A stretch of 64,000 bases of DNA from Pseudobacteroides sp. (GCF_036567765.1 NZ_DATCTU010000004.1:1-64000); one strand, 5' to 3'. Counted from the stretch's first letter, positions 26,785 to 36,760 are shown. Numbers and translations are program-made. The notes: generated by a model from the letters alone, not told the origin.

Positions 26785-27639
26785 ATGGAATTCAGTTTTA
26801 TAAAAACAAACATCTCTAGATGCAACAGAAACTTGCTAATATTAAATATTCTATTTACATTACTTATTTTTACTATATTAAAAGGTTTCTTAACGGACTA
26901 TTATAATATGCTACTTGGTCCATTTGTCGTGGACAAAGAAATTATTGTTACTAAAGCTGACAGTAATAAAAATACTGGCTTATCATCAGAAAAAGTCTAT
27001 TTGAACGGAAAAGAATCTTTAGTTAGATATAGCTTCGGAAAAAAATATTACTTCAAATTTGAAGATCTATATACATTCCACTCTGGTGTTGAGCAAGTTT
27101 ACAGCTATGATGTCAACTATAAATTGTTCGTTAATCCTTTAAAACCTGCAGCCGAAAGTACTGGTCAGTATATTATGACAAGTATTGGTGATAAATATTT
27201 GGTAATAAAAGTTAAAGAGTATGACGAAAATATAAAATCATTTAAAGGTCTTCTCGTAAAGACTAGTGAAGATTCCCCTTCAAGCATAATGAGTGAATCT
27301 GATCTTGATATTGATAAGCAAAAAGTTTTGCCCTTTATTTTCGATACAACAAGAAGCATTGAAATATTTGTATACATATGGACTGTATTAATTTTAATAT
27401 TTTTTATTATTAATTTACACCTATATATAAAAATCATTATGAGAAAAATAAATTATAAGAAACACCCGATTTACAATCATCTTGATTTTTATGGTAATAG
27501 TGCAGATATTATGAATCAAATTGACGGTGAAGTTCAGGACTTCCAATTATTAAAACAAAAAATCATCTATACAGATTCATGGGTTCTATGGAAAAAATTC
27601 TTATCCATAGGAATATGCAAGAGTTCCAAACTCAATTAG
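26785..27639 (+). CDS. Membrane protein of unknown function (DUF6709-like)
   Basis: 284 residues with one N-terminal membrane helix (about 18-38), an extracytoplasmic strand-rich domain (about 45-185) and a second helix (about 195-217), then a cytoplasmic tail. The layout and the tail motif YTDSWVLW resemble DUF6709-type proteins, whose C-terminus normally continues further as a strand-rich domain. Here the frame ends soon after the motif. A run of six A at 27592-27597 precedes a second open frame containing MQEFQTQLEDLYKLKW, so a frameshift or a natural short end is possible. RBS GGGGTG is present. It converges on metG and shares a terminator with it. Confidence 0.65.
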   Translation: MEFSFIKTNISRCNRNLLILNILFTLLIFTILKGFLTDYYNMLLGPFVVDKEIIVTKADSNKNTGLSSEKVYLNGKESLVRYSFGKKYYFKFEDLYTFHSGVEQVYSYDVNYKLFVNPLKPAAESTGQYIMTSIGDKYLVIKVKEYDENIKSFKGLLVKTSEDSPSSIMSESDLDIDKQKVLPFIFDTTRSIEIFVYIWTVLILIFFIINLHLYIKIIMRKINYKKHPIYNHLDFYGNSADIMNQIDGEVQDFQLLKQKIIYTDSWVLWKKFLSIGICKSSKLN

Positions 27640-27656
27640 AAGATTTATATAAATTA

Positions 27657-27700
27657 AAATGGATAGACCATAATAGCACTACGACATCTATCCATTTTAA
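27657..27700. terminator. Bidirectional terminator between convergent genes
   Basis: AAAATGGATAGA (27657-27668) pairs with TCTATCCATTTT (27687-27698), with T-rich 3' ends on both strands. It serves the membrane protein gene and metG. Confidence 0.85.
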
Positions 27701-27710
27701 TTCAAACGCC

Positions 27711-29336
27711 CTATTTATTTAGTAATTTTTTCATCTCCTCATCAATCCTTTCTTTTTCAATACGTTCAAACAATATTTTAACTGGCCCTAATTTTACTCC
27801 CGGTGGTATATGCTTATAACTCCAGTCTACACTTTCTATTTTGAGTATAAGATATACTTGCGATGAGGTATTTGGCAAAAATGGACTTAATAATACAGAA
27901 ATATTGGCAATAATTTGAACGCATGTATATAAAGTATTTCGGCATTTCTCAAGATCCTCCTTAACTGTAATCCACGGTCTTTCTTCATCAAAATACTTGT
28001 TTGCTGACCGTATGAATGAAAATATTGATTCAAGTGCATCCTTAAAATTCCCCTGCTCTATTAGATCTCCAACTATTTTATAAAGATCATGCAATGAACC
28101 CTTAATTTTAAGATCACACTGCCCTTCTGGTACTTCCCCATCATATGATTTTTGTATGAATACAAGACTTCTATTTACAAAATTTCCATAGGTACCTAGC
28201 AGCTCACCATTATGGCTGTTTATAAATTCCCTCCAGGAAAAATCAGTGTCTCTCTTTTCCGGTCCGTTTGCAATTAAGAAGTATCTTACTGTATCTGGAT
28301 TATAACGCTGGATAATATCCGGAATCCAAATTGCCCATTCCTGGCTTGTTGATATCTTTTTTCCCTCTAGGGTTAGATACTCACTTGATACTATTCTGTC
28401 CGGCAGATGCAAATCACCGTTTGCCTTAAGTAATGCCGGCAATATAATGGTATGGAAAGGAATATTATCTTTACCGTGTACATAATAATGTACCGAGCTT
28501 TCTCCCCACAAAGCTTCCCAACTTACACCTGAAGTCTCTGCCCAATTCTTACTTGCTGATAGATACCCTAAAACCGCATCAACCCACACATATATCTTTT
28601 TGTTTTCAAACCCCTCTACAGGAACCGATATCCCCCACTCAAGGTCTCTTGTCACAGCCCTATCTGGAAAACCCTCATCAATATATCTTCTTGAAAGACC
28701 AACAGCATTATTTCTCCATCCACTAGAACAACCATCTACATATTCTTTGATAAAATGCTCAAGCTTGGATAATGCTAAAAATAAATGCTCAGACTCCTTA
28801 TAAATTGGAGTTTCACCACATATACCACATAATTTCTCATTCAAGTACGATGAGTCTAAAAGACTTCCACATGAATCACATTGATCCCCCTTTGCACTAT
28901 TTCCACAGTTCGGACACTTCCCTGCAACAAATCTGTCAGGGAGAAACTTATTACATACAGTGCAAAATACCTGCTCGATGCTTTTTGAATAAATATAACC
29001 ACTCTTTAAAAGCTCTTTAAAGAATTGCTGAACAAAATAAATATGATGTGAATCATTGGTTTTAGCATATATGTCATAAGTAAATCCCAGCTTATTAAAA
29101 CAATCCATAAATTCATCATGATATCGATTTGCTATTTCTTCCGGCAACACACCTTCTCTGCCTGCTCTGATTTCAATCGGTGTGCCATGACAATCACTTC
29201 CAGCAGCATAACAAACTTCAAAGCCCTTCAATCTAAAGTACCTCGCCAAAACATCTCCCGGAAGCAAAGCAGCAATATGCCCGATATGAAGTGACCCATT
29301 CGCATAAGGCCATGCTCCCCCAATAAATACTTTCAT
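27711..29336 (-). CDS. metG: Methionyl-tRNA synthetase
   Basis: 541 residues. HIGH is at 17-20 and the KMSKS element appears as KKISTS near residue 340. Between them is a connective peptide with two zinc knuckles: CTVC..CPNC and CDSC..CGIC, the four-pair arrangement of the MetG1-like synthetases. The anticodon-binding helical domain follows. The C-terminal tRNA-binding (EMAP/CsaA-like) domain of longer MetRS proteins is absent, so the chain is of the short type. RBS AGGAGGTG. Expression is controlled by the T-box leader upstream. A second, longer metG may exist elsewhere in the genome; this cannot be seen here. Confidence 0.95.
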   Translation of the reverse strand: MKVFIGGAWPYANGSLHIGHIAALLPGDVLARYFRLKGFEVCYAAGSDCHGTPIEIRAGREGVLPEEIANRYHDEFMDCFNKLGFTYDIYAKTNDSHHIYFVQQFFKELLKSGYIYSKSIEQVFCTVCNKFLPDRFVAGKCPNCGNSAKGDQCDSCGSLLDSSYLNEKLCGICGETPIYKESEHLFLALSKLEHFIKEYVDGCSSGWRNNAVGLSRRYIDEGFPDRAVTRDLEWGISVPVEGFENKKIYVWVDAVLGYLSASKNWAETSGVSWEALWGESSVHYYVHGKDNIPFHTIILPALLKANGDLHLPDRIVSSEYLTLEGKKISTSQEWAIWIPDIIQRYNPDTVRYFLIANGPEKRDTDFSWREFINSHNGELLGTYGNFVNRSLVFIQKSYDGEVPEGQCDLKIKGSLHDLYKIVGDLIEQGNFKDALESIFSFIRSANKYFDEERPWITVKEDLEKCRNTLYTCVQIIANISVLLSPFLPNTSSQVYLILKIESVDWSYKHIPPGVKLGPVKILFERIEKERIDEEMKKLLNK

Positions 29337-29396
29337 TTTTCAACACCTCCTACATATTTAAAAACCAGTCTTGCTTGTGATATAGATTTGATCGTT

Positions 29397-29441
29397 GTCG
29401 TTAGAAATTGTGGTGCAGCATGCACCATAATTTCTAACGAC
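29397..29441. repeat. Long imperfect palindrome, member of a dispersed repeat family
   Basis: GTCGTTAGAAATT (29397-29409) and TGGTGCA (29411-29417) pair with TGCACCA (29421-29427) and AATTTCTAACGAC (29429-29441), with one G/T position and a three-base loop. It lies between the T-box terminator and the metG start, in the transcribed leader. Related half-elements occur at 31931-31975, 36547-36620 and 42834-42876. Confidence 0.8.
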
Positions 29442-29444
29442 ATC

Positions 29445-29750
29445 AAAAAAGCCCTCACCCCCAGGTTTTATCCTGGGGACGAGAGCATAATACTTCGTGT
29501 TACCACCCCGGTTCACTAATGACTCACGACATCAGCCTCAACAAGTACGTCAGAAAGTATTTATCCTGATTATACTCCGGCACTATAACGGGTGCATCCG
29601 TTGCAGCCTAAAACCGTCAGGTTTTCGGTGCAATAGCTCCAAGACCATGTTCAGCTTTCCATTCTTTACTCCTTCTCAGCCTTCAGGAGTTCTCTGTAAA
29701 AGACATCAAAAGCTTACTCTTCTCTTCATCGCAGTTTCAATATTATATTT
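29445..29750 (-). promoter_or_regulatory. T-box leader (methionine tRNA sensing) with its terminator
   Basis: On the minus strand the conserved T-box stretch GGGGTGGTAACACG (inside 29496-29515) is followed by a G+C-rich terminator: GCTCTCGTCCCCAGG/CCTGGGGGTGAGGGC (arms 29472-29486 and 29451-29465), then a run of T (29445-29450). The 5' part has the usual AG-rich start (GATGAAGAGAAGAGTA) and long stem I. A TATAAT-like -10 lies near 29750. An ATG in the stem I region (GAACATGG) fits a methionine specifier, but the pairing was not folded. Uncharged tRNA-Met should stabilise the antiterminator and allow metG transcription. Confidence 0.9.
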
Positions 29751-29790
29751 ATTATATGCCTTTTTATATGATTTTACAACAACAAAATAA

Positions 29791-29815
29791 GGGCGTTGTC
29801 TTTATGACAACGCCC
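29791..29815. terminator. Terminator of the solute-binding protein gene
   Basis: GGGCGTTGTC, loop TTTAT, GACAACGCCC; on the minus strand it is followed by TTATTTTG. It lies just after the stop of the gene at 29830-31203. Confidence 0.85.
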
Positions 29816-29829
29816 TCACTTTATAAGTA

Positions 29830-31203
29830 TTACTCAACAGTAATATCTTTTAAGTTAGTCTTAACTTTATCTTTGAATGTCTTGAGCATATCTTCCTTAG
29901 ACTTAATCTTACCAGCAAGGAATGATCTCATACAATCAATAAATGCATTTTCAATTGTATCATCATACTTAGTAAGGATCTTACCATTGATATCTTTTAC
30001 GAATGGCTCATAGAACTTGAATACGTTTGTACCCATGATCTTGCTGTCTTCAGCTGAACCTTCAGATATAGCCTGTAAGTTGTTCGGGAAGTCCTGATTG
30101 TTAGTTGCCCACTTCTTCATAAATTCTTTGTCAGTAGTAAAGTACTTAACCAACTCCCAAGCAACGTCTTGTTTAGTTGATTTGCTGTACATACCGAACC
30201 AAGTTCCACCCCAGAAGAATGGGAACGGTGGCTTAGCTAAGCCCCATCTACCGCCATCAGCAGCCTTCTTGTCGTTTGAACCGATTATCCATGGAATACC
30301 CCAAGTTGGGCATACCCATACGAGAGCTTTTTCATCATCAGCTATAGCAGCGGACCATCCTGGTGACCACTGATCGAGTGATGCTTCATATTTGTTGTCT
30401 CTTAAAGTTTTAGCGAAGTCGATAAAGTCTATCATCTTCTGGTCTATATTAAGTTTGTTGTCAACAACCCATCCCTGACTACGTCCACCGAGGTATAACT
30501 TCTGTGGCTCTTCGAAAGTTGGGAACAATGAAACTTTTCCACCGCTTGCATCTTTTAATTTCTTAGCTGTATCCAACATCTTTTCTGGAGTTGACATCAT
30601 TTCTGCAATAGCAGTAGGATCATCAGTTCCAAGATATTTCTTAGCTAAAGGCTTTTTGAAAGTCAAAGCACCAGCAGCAGCCTGATGAGCTACGGCTCTA
30701 AGTTTGCCTTCCTTGTCAGTTCCTATATCAACAGTATATGGAACCATGTTGCTAACATAATCCTTTGCTCTGTCAGTCAAGTCTGCAAATGCATCTGGCA
30801 TGTCGATGAATCTCTTAACAAATGCAGATTCAACACCGAATACATCAGGAGCACCTGAACCAGCTCTTATAGCTGAAGTAAGTTTGTTCTGGTACTGTTG
30901 ATCCTTATCAGGAATAACTGATAAGTTAACTTTAACTTTTGGGAAAGCTGCATTGAATTCTTTAACAATGTTTGGAGCTTCGTCCTTGTTAAAGTACCAG
31001 AATGAAACTTCGCCTTCAAGATTTGCTCTGTCCTGAGCTGGATCTTTTGATGGCTCAGCACTTGGTACTGCATCTGAAGCTACAGCTGAAGGGGAAGGTT
31101 CTGTTGATGCCGCTGGATCTTCTTTATCACCACAGCCAGCAAATAAGGTGGACATCATAGAAACACAAGCTACCACTGCCAATAGTTTTTTGAACCTTTT
31201 CAT
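29830..31203 (-). CDS. ABC transporter solute-binding lipoprotein (sugar, family 1)
   Basis: 457 residues, RBS AAGGAGG. A signal peptide ends in the lipobox LFAGC, followed by a Ser/Pro/Glu-rich linker. The mature part is a cluster of periplasmic-type extracellular solute-binding protein features: GEVSFWYF at the start, FNAAFPKVKVNLSVI, APDVFGVESAF and a C-terminal WELVKYFTTDKEFMKKW. Such proteins in cellulolytic clostridia bind cellodextrins or cellobiose. No permease or ATPase gene is adjacent, so it either serves a distant transporter or is monocistronic, as its own promoter and terminator suggest. The long leader (31204-31800) contains two palindromic operators and a terminator-like hairpin. 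Confidence 0.9.
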   Translation of the reverse strand: MKRFKKLLAVVACVSMMSTLFAGCGDKEDPAASTEPSPSAVASDAVPSAEPSKDPAQDRANLEGEVSFWYFNKDEAPNIVKEFNAAFPKVKVNLSVIPDKDQQYQNKLTSAIRAGSGAPDVFGVESAFVKRFIDMPDAFADLTDRAKDYVSNMVPYTVDIGTDKEGKLRAVAHQAAAGALTFKKPLAKKYLGTDDPTAIAEMMSTPEKMLDTAKKLKDASGGKVSLFPTFEEPQKLYLGGRSQGWVVDNKLNIDQKMIDFIDFAKTLRDNKYEASLDQWSPGWSAAIADDEKALVWVCPTWGIPWIIGSNDKKAADGGRWGLAKPPFPFFWGGTWFGMYSKSTKQDVAWELVKYFTTDKEFMKKWATNNQDFPNNLQAISEGSAEDSKIMGTNVFKFYEPFVKDINGKILTKYDDTIENAFIDCMRSFLAGKIKSKEDMLKTFKDKVKTNLKDITVE

Positions 31204-31638
31204 TAATTTTCCTCCTTGTATTTTTTTATATTTATATCATTCCATATAAATATATGGAGTAATACCTACAATAAGGATATAGAGTGCTTTGATCTTTTTA
31301 ATTAAGAAATTTACCGTAACATGATATGTATTCTATATTTATCAAATAAACTGAACTCAACCCTGTTTTATGCTTTCTTATATATTATATCAAACAATTT
31401 TGATGAAAACCACATAATTTTTATATTTTTTCGTATATTTTTTAAAATTTTTTAAAATTTAAAGAAATACCGAGCATTCCATATATAAATTACACTATTC
31501 CCTATTAATCAACTTTCTAAATTCAAATCATTTTAACTATTCGGATATATATTCTTTTTAGTAGGTATTTTCTATACAAAAAACAAAAGTAATATTACAA
31601 TTTTAATTTCTAGGATCAATAACACTTTTTAATACAGC

Positions 31639-31671
31639 AAAAAAAAGAGGTATCTCTTTTCAGAAATACCT
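31639..31671 (-). terminator. Terminator-like hairpin inside the leader of the solute-binding gene
   Basis: On the minus strand AGGTAT, a 12-base loop and ATACCT are followed by C and eight T. The GH5 gene upstream already has its own terminator at 31984-32012, and the gene at 29830-31203 is the next gene downstream, so this may be an attenuator. Confidence 0.5.
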
Positions 31672-31754
31672 GATTTAATAGATTATTTATTCTAAGGAGC
31701 GAATGTTATGTAACTTGTACACTTATCTTTAACCTCTCTGATCTTGTAACGCAT

Positions 31755-31887
31755 TTTGTAACATTACAAACAATGTTTCCTTATCTATTACAATAGTATT
31801 ATAGCACAGTTTAATTAGAATTCCAATATTATTTTAAAAAAAATATTATTTTTATCAAAATTGTAATATTACAAAACGCAAATTATA
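31755..31887 (-). promoter_or_regulatory. Tandem promoters with TTGTAA..TTACAA palindromes
   Basis: Minus strand. One -10 box, TATAAT, is at 31887-31882, followed by the palindrome TTGTAATATTACAA (31861-31874). A second promoter has -35 TTGGAA (31826-31821), 17 bases, then TATAAT (31803-31798), followed by the palindrome TTTGTAACATTACAAA (31755-31770). Both palindromes sit just downstream of a -10 box and share flanking GC-containing words (ACAAAACGC, ACAAAATGCG). They are candidate repressor operators for the solute-binding gene. The rest of 31204-32071 shows only the other elements listed here. Confidence 0.55.
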
Positions 31888-31930
31888 TCCGGCTATAATA
31901 TCATAAAATGATTTTGTTAAATTTGACAAT

Positions 31931-31975
31931 GTGGTTAAAAATTGTGATTAAAAATATACCATAATTTCTCACCAC
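31931..31975. repeat. Dispersed palindromic repeat, diverged copy
   Basis: GTGGTTAAAAATTGTG (31931-31946) pairs with CATAATTTCTCACCAC (31960-31975) at 14 of 16 positions counting one G/U. The right arm matches the AATTTCTAACGAC word at 29429 in 11 of 13 bases. Confidence 0.65.
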
Positions 31976-31983
31976 AACAAAAG

Positions 31984-32012
31984 TGGCGAACTAACATTTT
32001 ATAGTTTCGCCA
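31984..32012 (-). terminator. Terminator of the GH9-GH5 transcript
   Basis: On the minus strand TGGCGAAACTA pairs with TAGTTCGCCA (one bulge), followed by CTTTTGTTG. It lies 60 bases after the GH5 stop. Confidence 0.7.
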
Positions 32013-32071
32013 ATATAAGTATCAATTTAATTAATATTTAATTTTAACGGTTTTAATATATATTCTAAATG

Positions 32072-33952
32072 TTAATAATTAGTAGCAGTTTTATTAAAGT
32101 TTTTTGCCACTATCATAACATCATTCATATTAATGCTTGAGTCTGCGTTCAAGTCACAAACTTCATTGTAATTCGAACTGTCCTTAGTTGAATTAAATGA
32201 CTTTGCCAATAGGAGTATGTCTGACATGTTAACGCTGTCATCTCCGTTCAGGTCACCTGCAAAAAGTGCTAATGGCCCTGACTGTGAGCTGATGCTTGCA
32301 TTACTTGAATTGCTGATATTATTAATAGTTCTCGAAACATACCCGGCCTTACTTATTTTTATGTTATAAGAGGCAATTGCAGTCGATATGTTGCCTATTT
32401 CAAAATATCCGTTTGAATCGGTTAATTTATTTAAGGATTGCCCTACCACTTCAACCTTAAATCCATTTTTTAATGTATCGGTAAAATCAGCCTTAACATA
32501 ACCCGAAACCTTGTATCCTGTTGTACCTGTAGTAGCTGTTGGAGTTGGAGTACTGCTTTGTTTTGTGCTGGTAGGTGTAGGCTTGGAAGTTGACGGTGAA
32601 GTTGAAACCACCGGTCCGTCACTATACTCTGACAAGCTTATACCGTTTGAACCAAGGGGAACCTGATGGTCTAAACCTATAAATTTGCCTGCTTTATTTT
32701 GCCAGAGTGCAGGCTTAAGCAGTGCATACTTGTCTTCTTCCCATGTTATAAAGTCATGGGTAACAAGACCGCCTGTATCTCCTGAGTTGGCATTATAACA
32801 CCAGAATGTATGGTGGATTTTGTTTTCAATCATGTAGTCTCTTAAAGCCACCATCCATTTTTCATTAGGTCCGCCGTCCATAAATCCGCCCCATTCCCCC
32901 ATAAGAAGCGGAGCGATATTCTGTTCATGTATAAAAGCCCAGTTGTCTTTCCAGCAGTCATTATATAAGGTTTCTTTTGTAAATCCGTCATAGAACCAAC
33001 TCTGCTTATAAACCAAAGGTCCATAATCGTGCGGAGAATAAACCAATTGCTTGTTGCCGGTTCCTAGATTAACAGGATAATCTTTTACACCTCTGAGGCT
33101 GCCTCCCCACCAGGTGAAGTAATATTTACTTTCCGCTCCCCATGCATCCTTGGCTGTATAATCATACCCAGGCTTCGGATAAGCTTCAACACCTTCAACC
33201 ATTATTAACAGGTTGGGGTTTATTGCCAAAACTTTTTTACCTGCTTCTTCTGCAACATACTTCCAATTGGTTTTATCTTTAGAATTGTCCCACTTGGCAA
33301 ACTCTGCAGACTGATTGGGGTTACCGTGAGGTTCGTTTTTCAGGTCAATAGCAAGTATTGTATCATCATTCTTATAGCGATTGGTAATCCATTCTAATGC
33401 TTTGTAAAAATCTTCAGTTGTGAAGGATCCGTCATACCACAAAGGTATAGTATGTCCCATAGCTGCTGATGGAGCACTATGAATATCTATCATTACCTTA
33501 ATGCCATATTCTTTGCAGTTTGACATAGCTATATCAAATAATTGCAAACTGTTTTTGCCTTTGAGCTCCGGATTCACAAAGTCGTTAACCTGAGCTTTTG
33601 GATAGATACCTGCTGCCCATTCATTTATTATTTGAACAGACATTGGAATTCTTAAAAAGTTAATACCTCTGTCAGCCATGTTTTTGAAGGCAGTTTTCAT
33701 GTTGCAGCTCCAAACTCCATCAAAAACTCCCGAACCGGTATTAAACCCAAACCAGTTTGTACCTGTCAGCCATACTTCCTTACCGTCCTTATCAACAATC
33801 TTGTTTCCTTCTACATGAAGCCAGTCATCGTTACCAGGTGCACTTAGGGGATCTGCAGCTTGTACGGTATATGAAACTGGTAATAGGGTTAACAACACTG
33901 AGACCATCATGATGAATGTAATAATTCTTTTTGTACACAAGACTTTTATCAT
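32072..33952 (-). CDS. GH5 endoglucanase with dockerin
   Basis: 626 residues, RBS AGGAGG. Signal peptide 1-32. GH5 catalytic domain about 45-410: acid/base Glu207 in DLKNEPHG and nucleophile Glu353 in LLMGEWGGF, with RIPMS and HDYGP motifs. The KNEPHG form resembles subfamily GH5_1-type cellulases. A Thr/Ser/Pro linker (about 450-480) leads to a carboxypeptidase-regulatory-like module (about 483-565) and a dockerin (about 567-626) with two good calcium loops, [12 protein letters not shown] and [12 protein letters not shown]. It is a secreted, cellulosome-bound endoglucanase. The gene follows the GH9 gene after 70 bases with no clear terminator between them, so the pair is probably one transcript. 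Confidence 0.95.
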   Translation of the reverse strand: MIKVLCTKRIITFIMMVSVLLTLLPVSYTVQAADPLSAPGNDDWLHVEGNKIVDKDGKEVWLTGTNWFGFNTGSGVFDGVWSCNMKTAFKNMADRGINFLRIPMSVQIINEWAAGIYPKAQVNDFVNPELKGKNSLQLFDIAMSNCKEYGIKVMIDIHSAPSAAMGHTIPLWYDGSFTTEDFYKALEWITNRYKNDDTILAIDLKNEPHGNPNQSAEFAKWDNSKDKTNWKYVAEEAGKKVLAINPNLLIMVEGVEAYPKPGYDYTAKDAWGAESKYYFTWWGGSLRGVKDYPVNLGTGNKQLVYSPHDYGPLVYKQSWFYDGFTKETLYNDCWKDNWAFIHEQNIAPLLMGEWGGFMDGGPNEKWMVALRDYMIENKIHHTFWCYNANSGDTGGLVTHDFITWEEDKYALLKPALWQNKAGKFIGLDHQVPLGSNGISLSEYSDGPVVSTSPSTSKPTPTSTKQSSTPTPTATTGTTGYKVSGYVKADFTDTLKNGFKVEVVGQSLNKLTDSNGYFEIGNISTAIASYNIKISKAGYVSRTINNISNSSNASISSQSGPLALFAGDLNGDDSVNMSDILLLAKSFNSTKDSSNYNEVCDLNADSSINMNDVMIVAKNFNKTATNY

Positions 33953-34022
33953 TTACTTATACCTCCTAATTTTTGCTTGGGGAAACAATTATTTCCCTAA
34001 GCTTTTTCTCTATATTTTATTA

Positions 34023-36503
34023 TTAATACACTACTGCCGGATAATCCGCTGTAGTCTTGTTAAAACGCATAGCAGCAATAACTACATCGTTCATGTTAAC
34101 TGATCCGTCCAAGTTGAAATCCGCACTTGTAGTGTAATTTACTGCACCGGATGTGCTGTTGAATGCTTTGGCAACAACCATAATATCCGACATATTGATA
34201 GTTCCGTCCTGATTGCTGTCTCCACCCCATATGAGTATTGGAGCATTTTGAGTTGATAATTGAACATCACGGTTTGATACAGCTATGTTATTTATTGTTC
34301 TTGTGAGCAAGCCGGCCTTTTTGATAGTAAGACCATATCCCTGAACAACAGGCGATACATTTTCAAACTTGAAGAAGCCCTTTTCATCAGTAGTAGCTGA
34401 GAGTCCTGCACCATCTAATGTAACTGTAAACCCGGATAATATTCCTGCGGCTGTTGAGTTAAAATCAGGCTTTACATAACCTGAAACAGTTCTACCGGTT
34501 TGCGAGCTTGTTGGTGTTGGTGTGCTTGAAGGCTTTGTTGGTGTTGGATTTGGGTTTCCTCCCGGCTCCGGACCAAATACTTTGACACCGGCTTCATAAA
34601 CAGGTATATATTTGGTCAATGATCCTTCCCAACTTGTTGCAGCCGCCAAATCCTGTGCCGAGAAATCATTCTTAGTGTCCCAAGCATTGGAACCATAAGG
34701 GAATTTTACATTAAAGCTGACTGTCTTTTTATAATTATTGATTCCGCCCGGATACATTCTAAATCCTGTAAAATCAATATCTATATAGTAGATATTCTTC
34801 GATACATCCCAGGGAATCAATCCTGTAATCTTGGCTGCACTTGTACCGCTTACAGCAATCTTATAGTCCTCAGGCTTAAGTCCTGCTGTTAATCCTTCTG
34901 AAATATCTACAAAATATCTGCATGAAAGCTTATCAGTGACTCTTGCAGGCCAGCCGGTCTGGTTTCCAAGTGTAATGGTTATCATTGCTGCATCACCTTG
35001 AATGCTTACAGCCGACATAGTCAGGTATTCGTCTACAGGCTCTTCTATGGCTTTAAAGCCAGGAATTGGATTTCCGCCATATTTGCCGTACATTTTTGCC
35101 AGAATTCCTACAAACCCTGCATTATAGTCGCAAGCTACTTCGTTGTTCTCATAGTTTTTAACATCATCTGTATATCCGTCTGAGCTGCTAGGTCCACCAA
35201 CAAGTGCACCATACAGCACGTGTCTGTGGAAGTTGGGAATATCACAGTCAAGGTATCCCATCCAAGAACCGTGTGCAGTTCTGTGGTGCGGTCTCTTTGG
35301 CGGGTTCACGCCATATCCGCATACAAAGCTTCTTCCTGTACTTCCTAACGCATAATCTATCTGGCTCTTTGCAAATGCTTTATATGAGGTCGCTTTACTT
35401 GCTGCACATCCCTGCCAATCAGCATAAACATCAGCTAGGAAAGCCTCTGTGGTAGCATATCTCAAAGATCCCCATCTATCAAGCCATGCAAGGCCTTTTG
35501 GGGAGTATGTAATCTTTTCAGGGCCAGTACCTGCCCACCAATCCAAATGCCTTTCTATAGCTTCTTTATAAAGGGGCTTGTCTGTTTCTCTTGCAAGGAG
35601 CAATAAAGCACCAAACAACTTTTGATCCCAGCAGTGTGCCCATTTATACTTAATATTGGTAGTTATTCCTTCCCTTTCCCAATTTGGCTCGAATGCTTCC
35701 GCTTTACTAAGATATGTTTTATCACCGGTAGCTAAGTAAATCCACATGGCAGCCCAGGTAAGTTCATCATAAAAACCGCTCCATGAAGCGTAGAATCCTT
35801 CCGCAGCAGTATAACCTTTATCGCTTCTTGTGCTGTCGGCAAATGCGTAAAGCTCTTTTGCATGTCTTAAGCATTCTGCAGCATAAGCGGGGTTGGTGGG
35901 CTTGAATATGATAGCAGCTGAAGCCAATGCAGCAGCAGTCTCGGCAACAACAGCCGATCCAGGATTAGCTGTGCTGAGCACATAAGATGGCCTCTTCATA
36001 ACCTCAAGTACTACCTCGGCAGGTCCCCACCAGGAATGGTCTGCCTGCCCATCACCAACTTGATAATAATAAACATTTGGAGAAGGATGGCACTTAATAA
36101 AGTAGTCTGTTGCCCACTTTATATTATCCAATATGTATTCAAGCTGACCGCTTTTAACGTAAGCATCCCTGCTTTCATAGACACTCCAAGCAAGCATTGT
36201 TGATGTGTAGGCCATCGGCAAATTGAACTTCACATGGTCTCCGGCATCATACCACCCGCCAGTCAGATCGATATTATGGTCTGCACCGTCCGTCATACCT
36301 GAGTCACCGCGCCAGTTGTTGCGTGAATTTTCAGGAATCTTTCCTGCACGCTGGAACTCATAAAACATAATTGCCTTTTGCAATGCTTCGCCGTAATTGT
36401 AATCAGGAGCAGCATTTACCGCCGGCCCTGGAACGGTAAATACCGTTGAGAGCACAAAAACAGCTGCAATTACAGCAACTCTTTTTAGAAAATTTCTTTT
36501 CAT
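34023..36503 (-). CDS. GH9 endoglucanase with CBM3c and dockerin
   Basis: 826 residues from ATG 36503. An in-frame ATG at 36512 is only three bases from the GGAGG; 36503 is twelve bases away, so the start is uncertain, but MKRNFLKR begins a normal signal peptide. The GH9 barrel holds the catalytic Asp pair in [10 protein letters not shown] (D86, D89) and the acid Glu in [16 protein letters not shown]3c follows, recognisable by [18 protein letters not shown] and a C-terminal [12 protein letters not shown]; type c modules feed a single chain to GH9 rather than bind crystalline cellulose. Then a Pro/Thr/Ser linker, a carboxypeptidase-regulatory-like module and a dockerin ([24 protein letters not shown]). 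It is a processive-endoglucanase-type architecture and probably heads the GH9-GH5 operon. Confidence 0.95.
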   Translation of the reverse strand: MKRNFLKRVAVIAAVFVLSTVFTVPGPAVNAAPDYNYGEALQKAIMFYEFQRAGKIPENSRNNWRGDSGMTDGADHNIDLTGGWYDAGDHVKFNLPMAYTSTMLAWSVYESRDAYVKSGQLEYILDNIKWATDYFIKCHPSPNVYYYQVGDGQADHSWWGPAEVVLEVMKRPSYVLSTANPGSAVVAETAAALASAAIIFKPTNPAYAAECLRHAKELYAFADSTRSDKGYTAAEGFYASWSGFYDELTWAAMWIYLATGDKTYLSKAEAFEPNWEREGITTNIKYKWAHCWDQKLFGALLLLARETDKPLYKEAIERHLDWWAGTGPEKITYSPKGLAWLDRWGSLRYATTEAFLADVYADWQGCAASKATSYKAFAKSQIDYALGSTGRSFVCGYGVNPPKRPHHRTAHGSWMGYLDCDIPNFHRHVLYGALVGGPSSSDGYTDDVKNYENNEVACDYNAGFVGILAKMYGKYGGNPIPGFKAIEEPVDEYLTMSAVSIQGDAAMITITLGNQTGWPARVTDKLSCRYFVDISEGLTAGLKPEDYKIAVSGTSAAKITGLIPWDVSKNIYYIDIDFTGFRMYPGGINNYKKTVSFNVKFPYGSNAWDTKNDFSAQDLAAATSWEGSLTKYIPVYEAGVKVFGPEPGGNPNPTPTKPSSTPTPTSSQTGRTVSGYVKPDFNSTAAGILSGFTVTLDGAGLSATTDEKGFFKFENVSPVVQGYGLTIKKAGLLTRTINNIAVSNRDVQLSTQNAPILIWGGDSNQDGTINMSDIMVVAKAFNSTSGAVNYTTSADFNLDGSVNMNDVVIAAMRFNKTTADYPAVVY

Positions 36504-36546
36504 AGTACACATATACCTCCTATTTTTCTATATTTTTAATATCTAG

Positions 36547-36620
36547 GAAATTGAGGTGTATTTAACAACTCAATTTCTCACGACAACATTAATATTAACA
36601 AAACCACTTTGTGATTTTGC
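36547..36620. repeat. Dispersed palindromic repeat upstream of the GH9 gene
   Basis: GAAATTGAG (36547-36555) pairs with CTCAATTTC (36569-36577). The right arm continues as AATTTCTCACGAC (36572-36584), 12 of 13 identical to 29429-29441. About 20 bases on comes CACTTTGTGATTTTG (36605-36619), a word also seen in part near 42865 and 59747. Confidence 0.65.
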
Positions 36621-36642
36621 TAAGTAATATGTAATACCTTGG

Positions 36643-36738
36643 TTGGCATATTTACTCACCATAAGTATAGCATTTTGCCCTAAAAGGCTTCAATTGCTGA
36701 GCTTGGCATATAATAAACATATTTGCTTGGCATTTACT
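36643..36738 (-). promoter_or_regulatory. Three direct repeats, possible AraC-type operator
   Basis: TTGGCATATTTACT (36643-36656), TTGGCATATAAT (36703-36714) and TTGGCATTTACT (36727-36738) all lie between the response regulator stop and the GH9 start. AraC-type regulators often bind direct repeats, and such a regulator is the adjacent gene. The palindrome at 36547-36620 is nearer to the GH9 start. Confidence 0.35.
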
Positions 36739-36760
36739 GATACAGCAAGTATACATTTAT

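Noticed and set aside
27640-27740. Second frame over the 27657-27700 hairpin as coding sequence
   Set aside because: Most of it coincides with a clear bidirectional terminator, so only the part before 27656 could be a real C-terminus.
29497-30013. Plus-strand open frames over the metG leader and the end of the solute-binding gene
   Set aside because: They lie antisense to a T-box leader, a terminator and a confident gene; no independent support.
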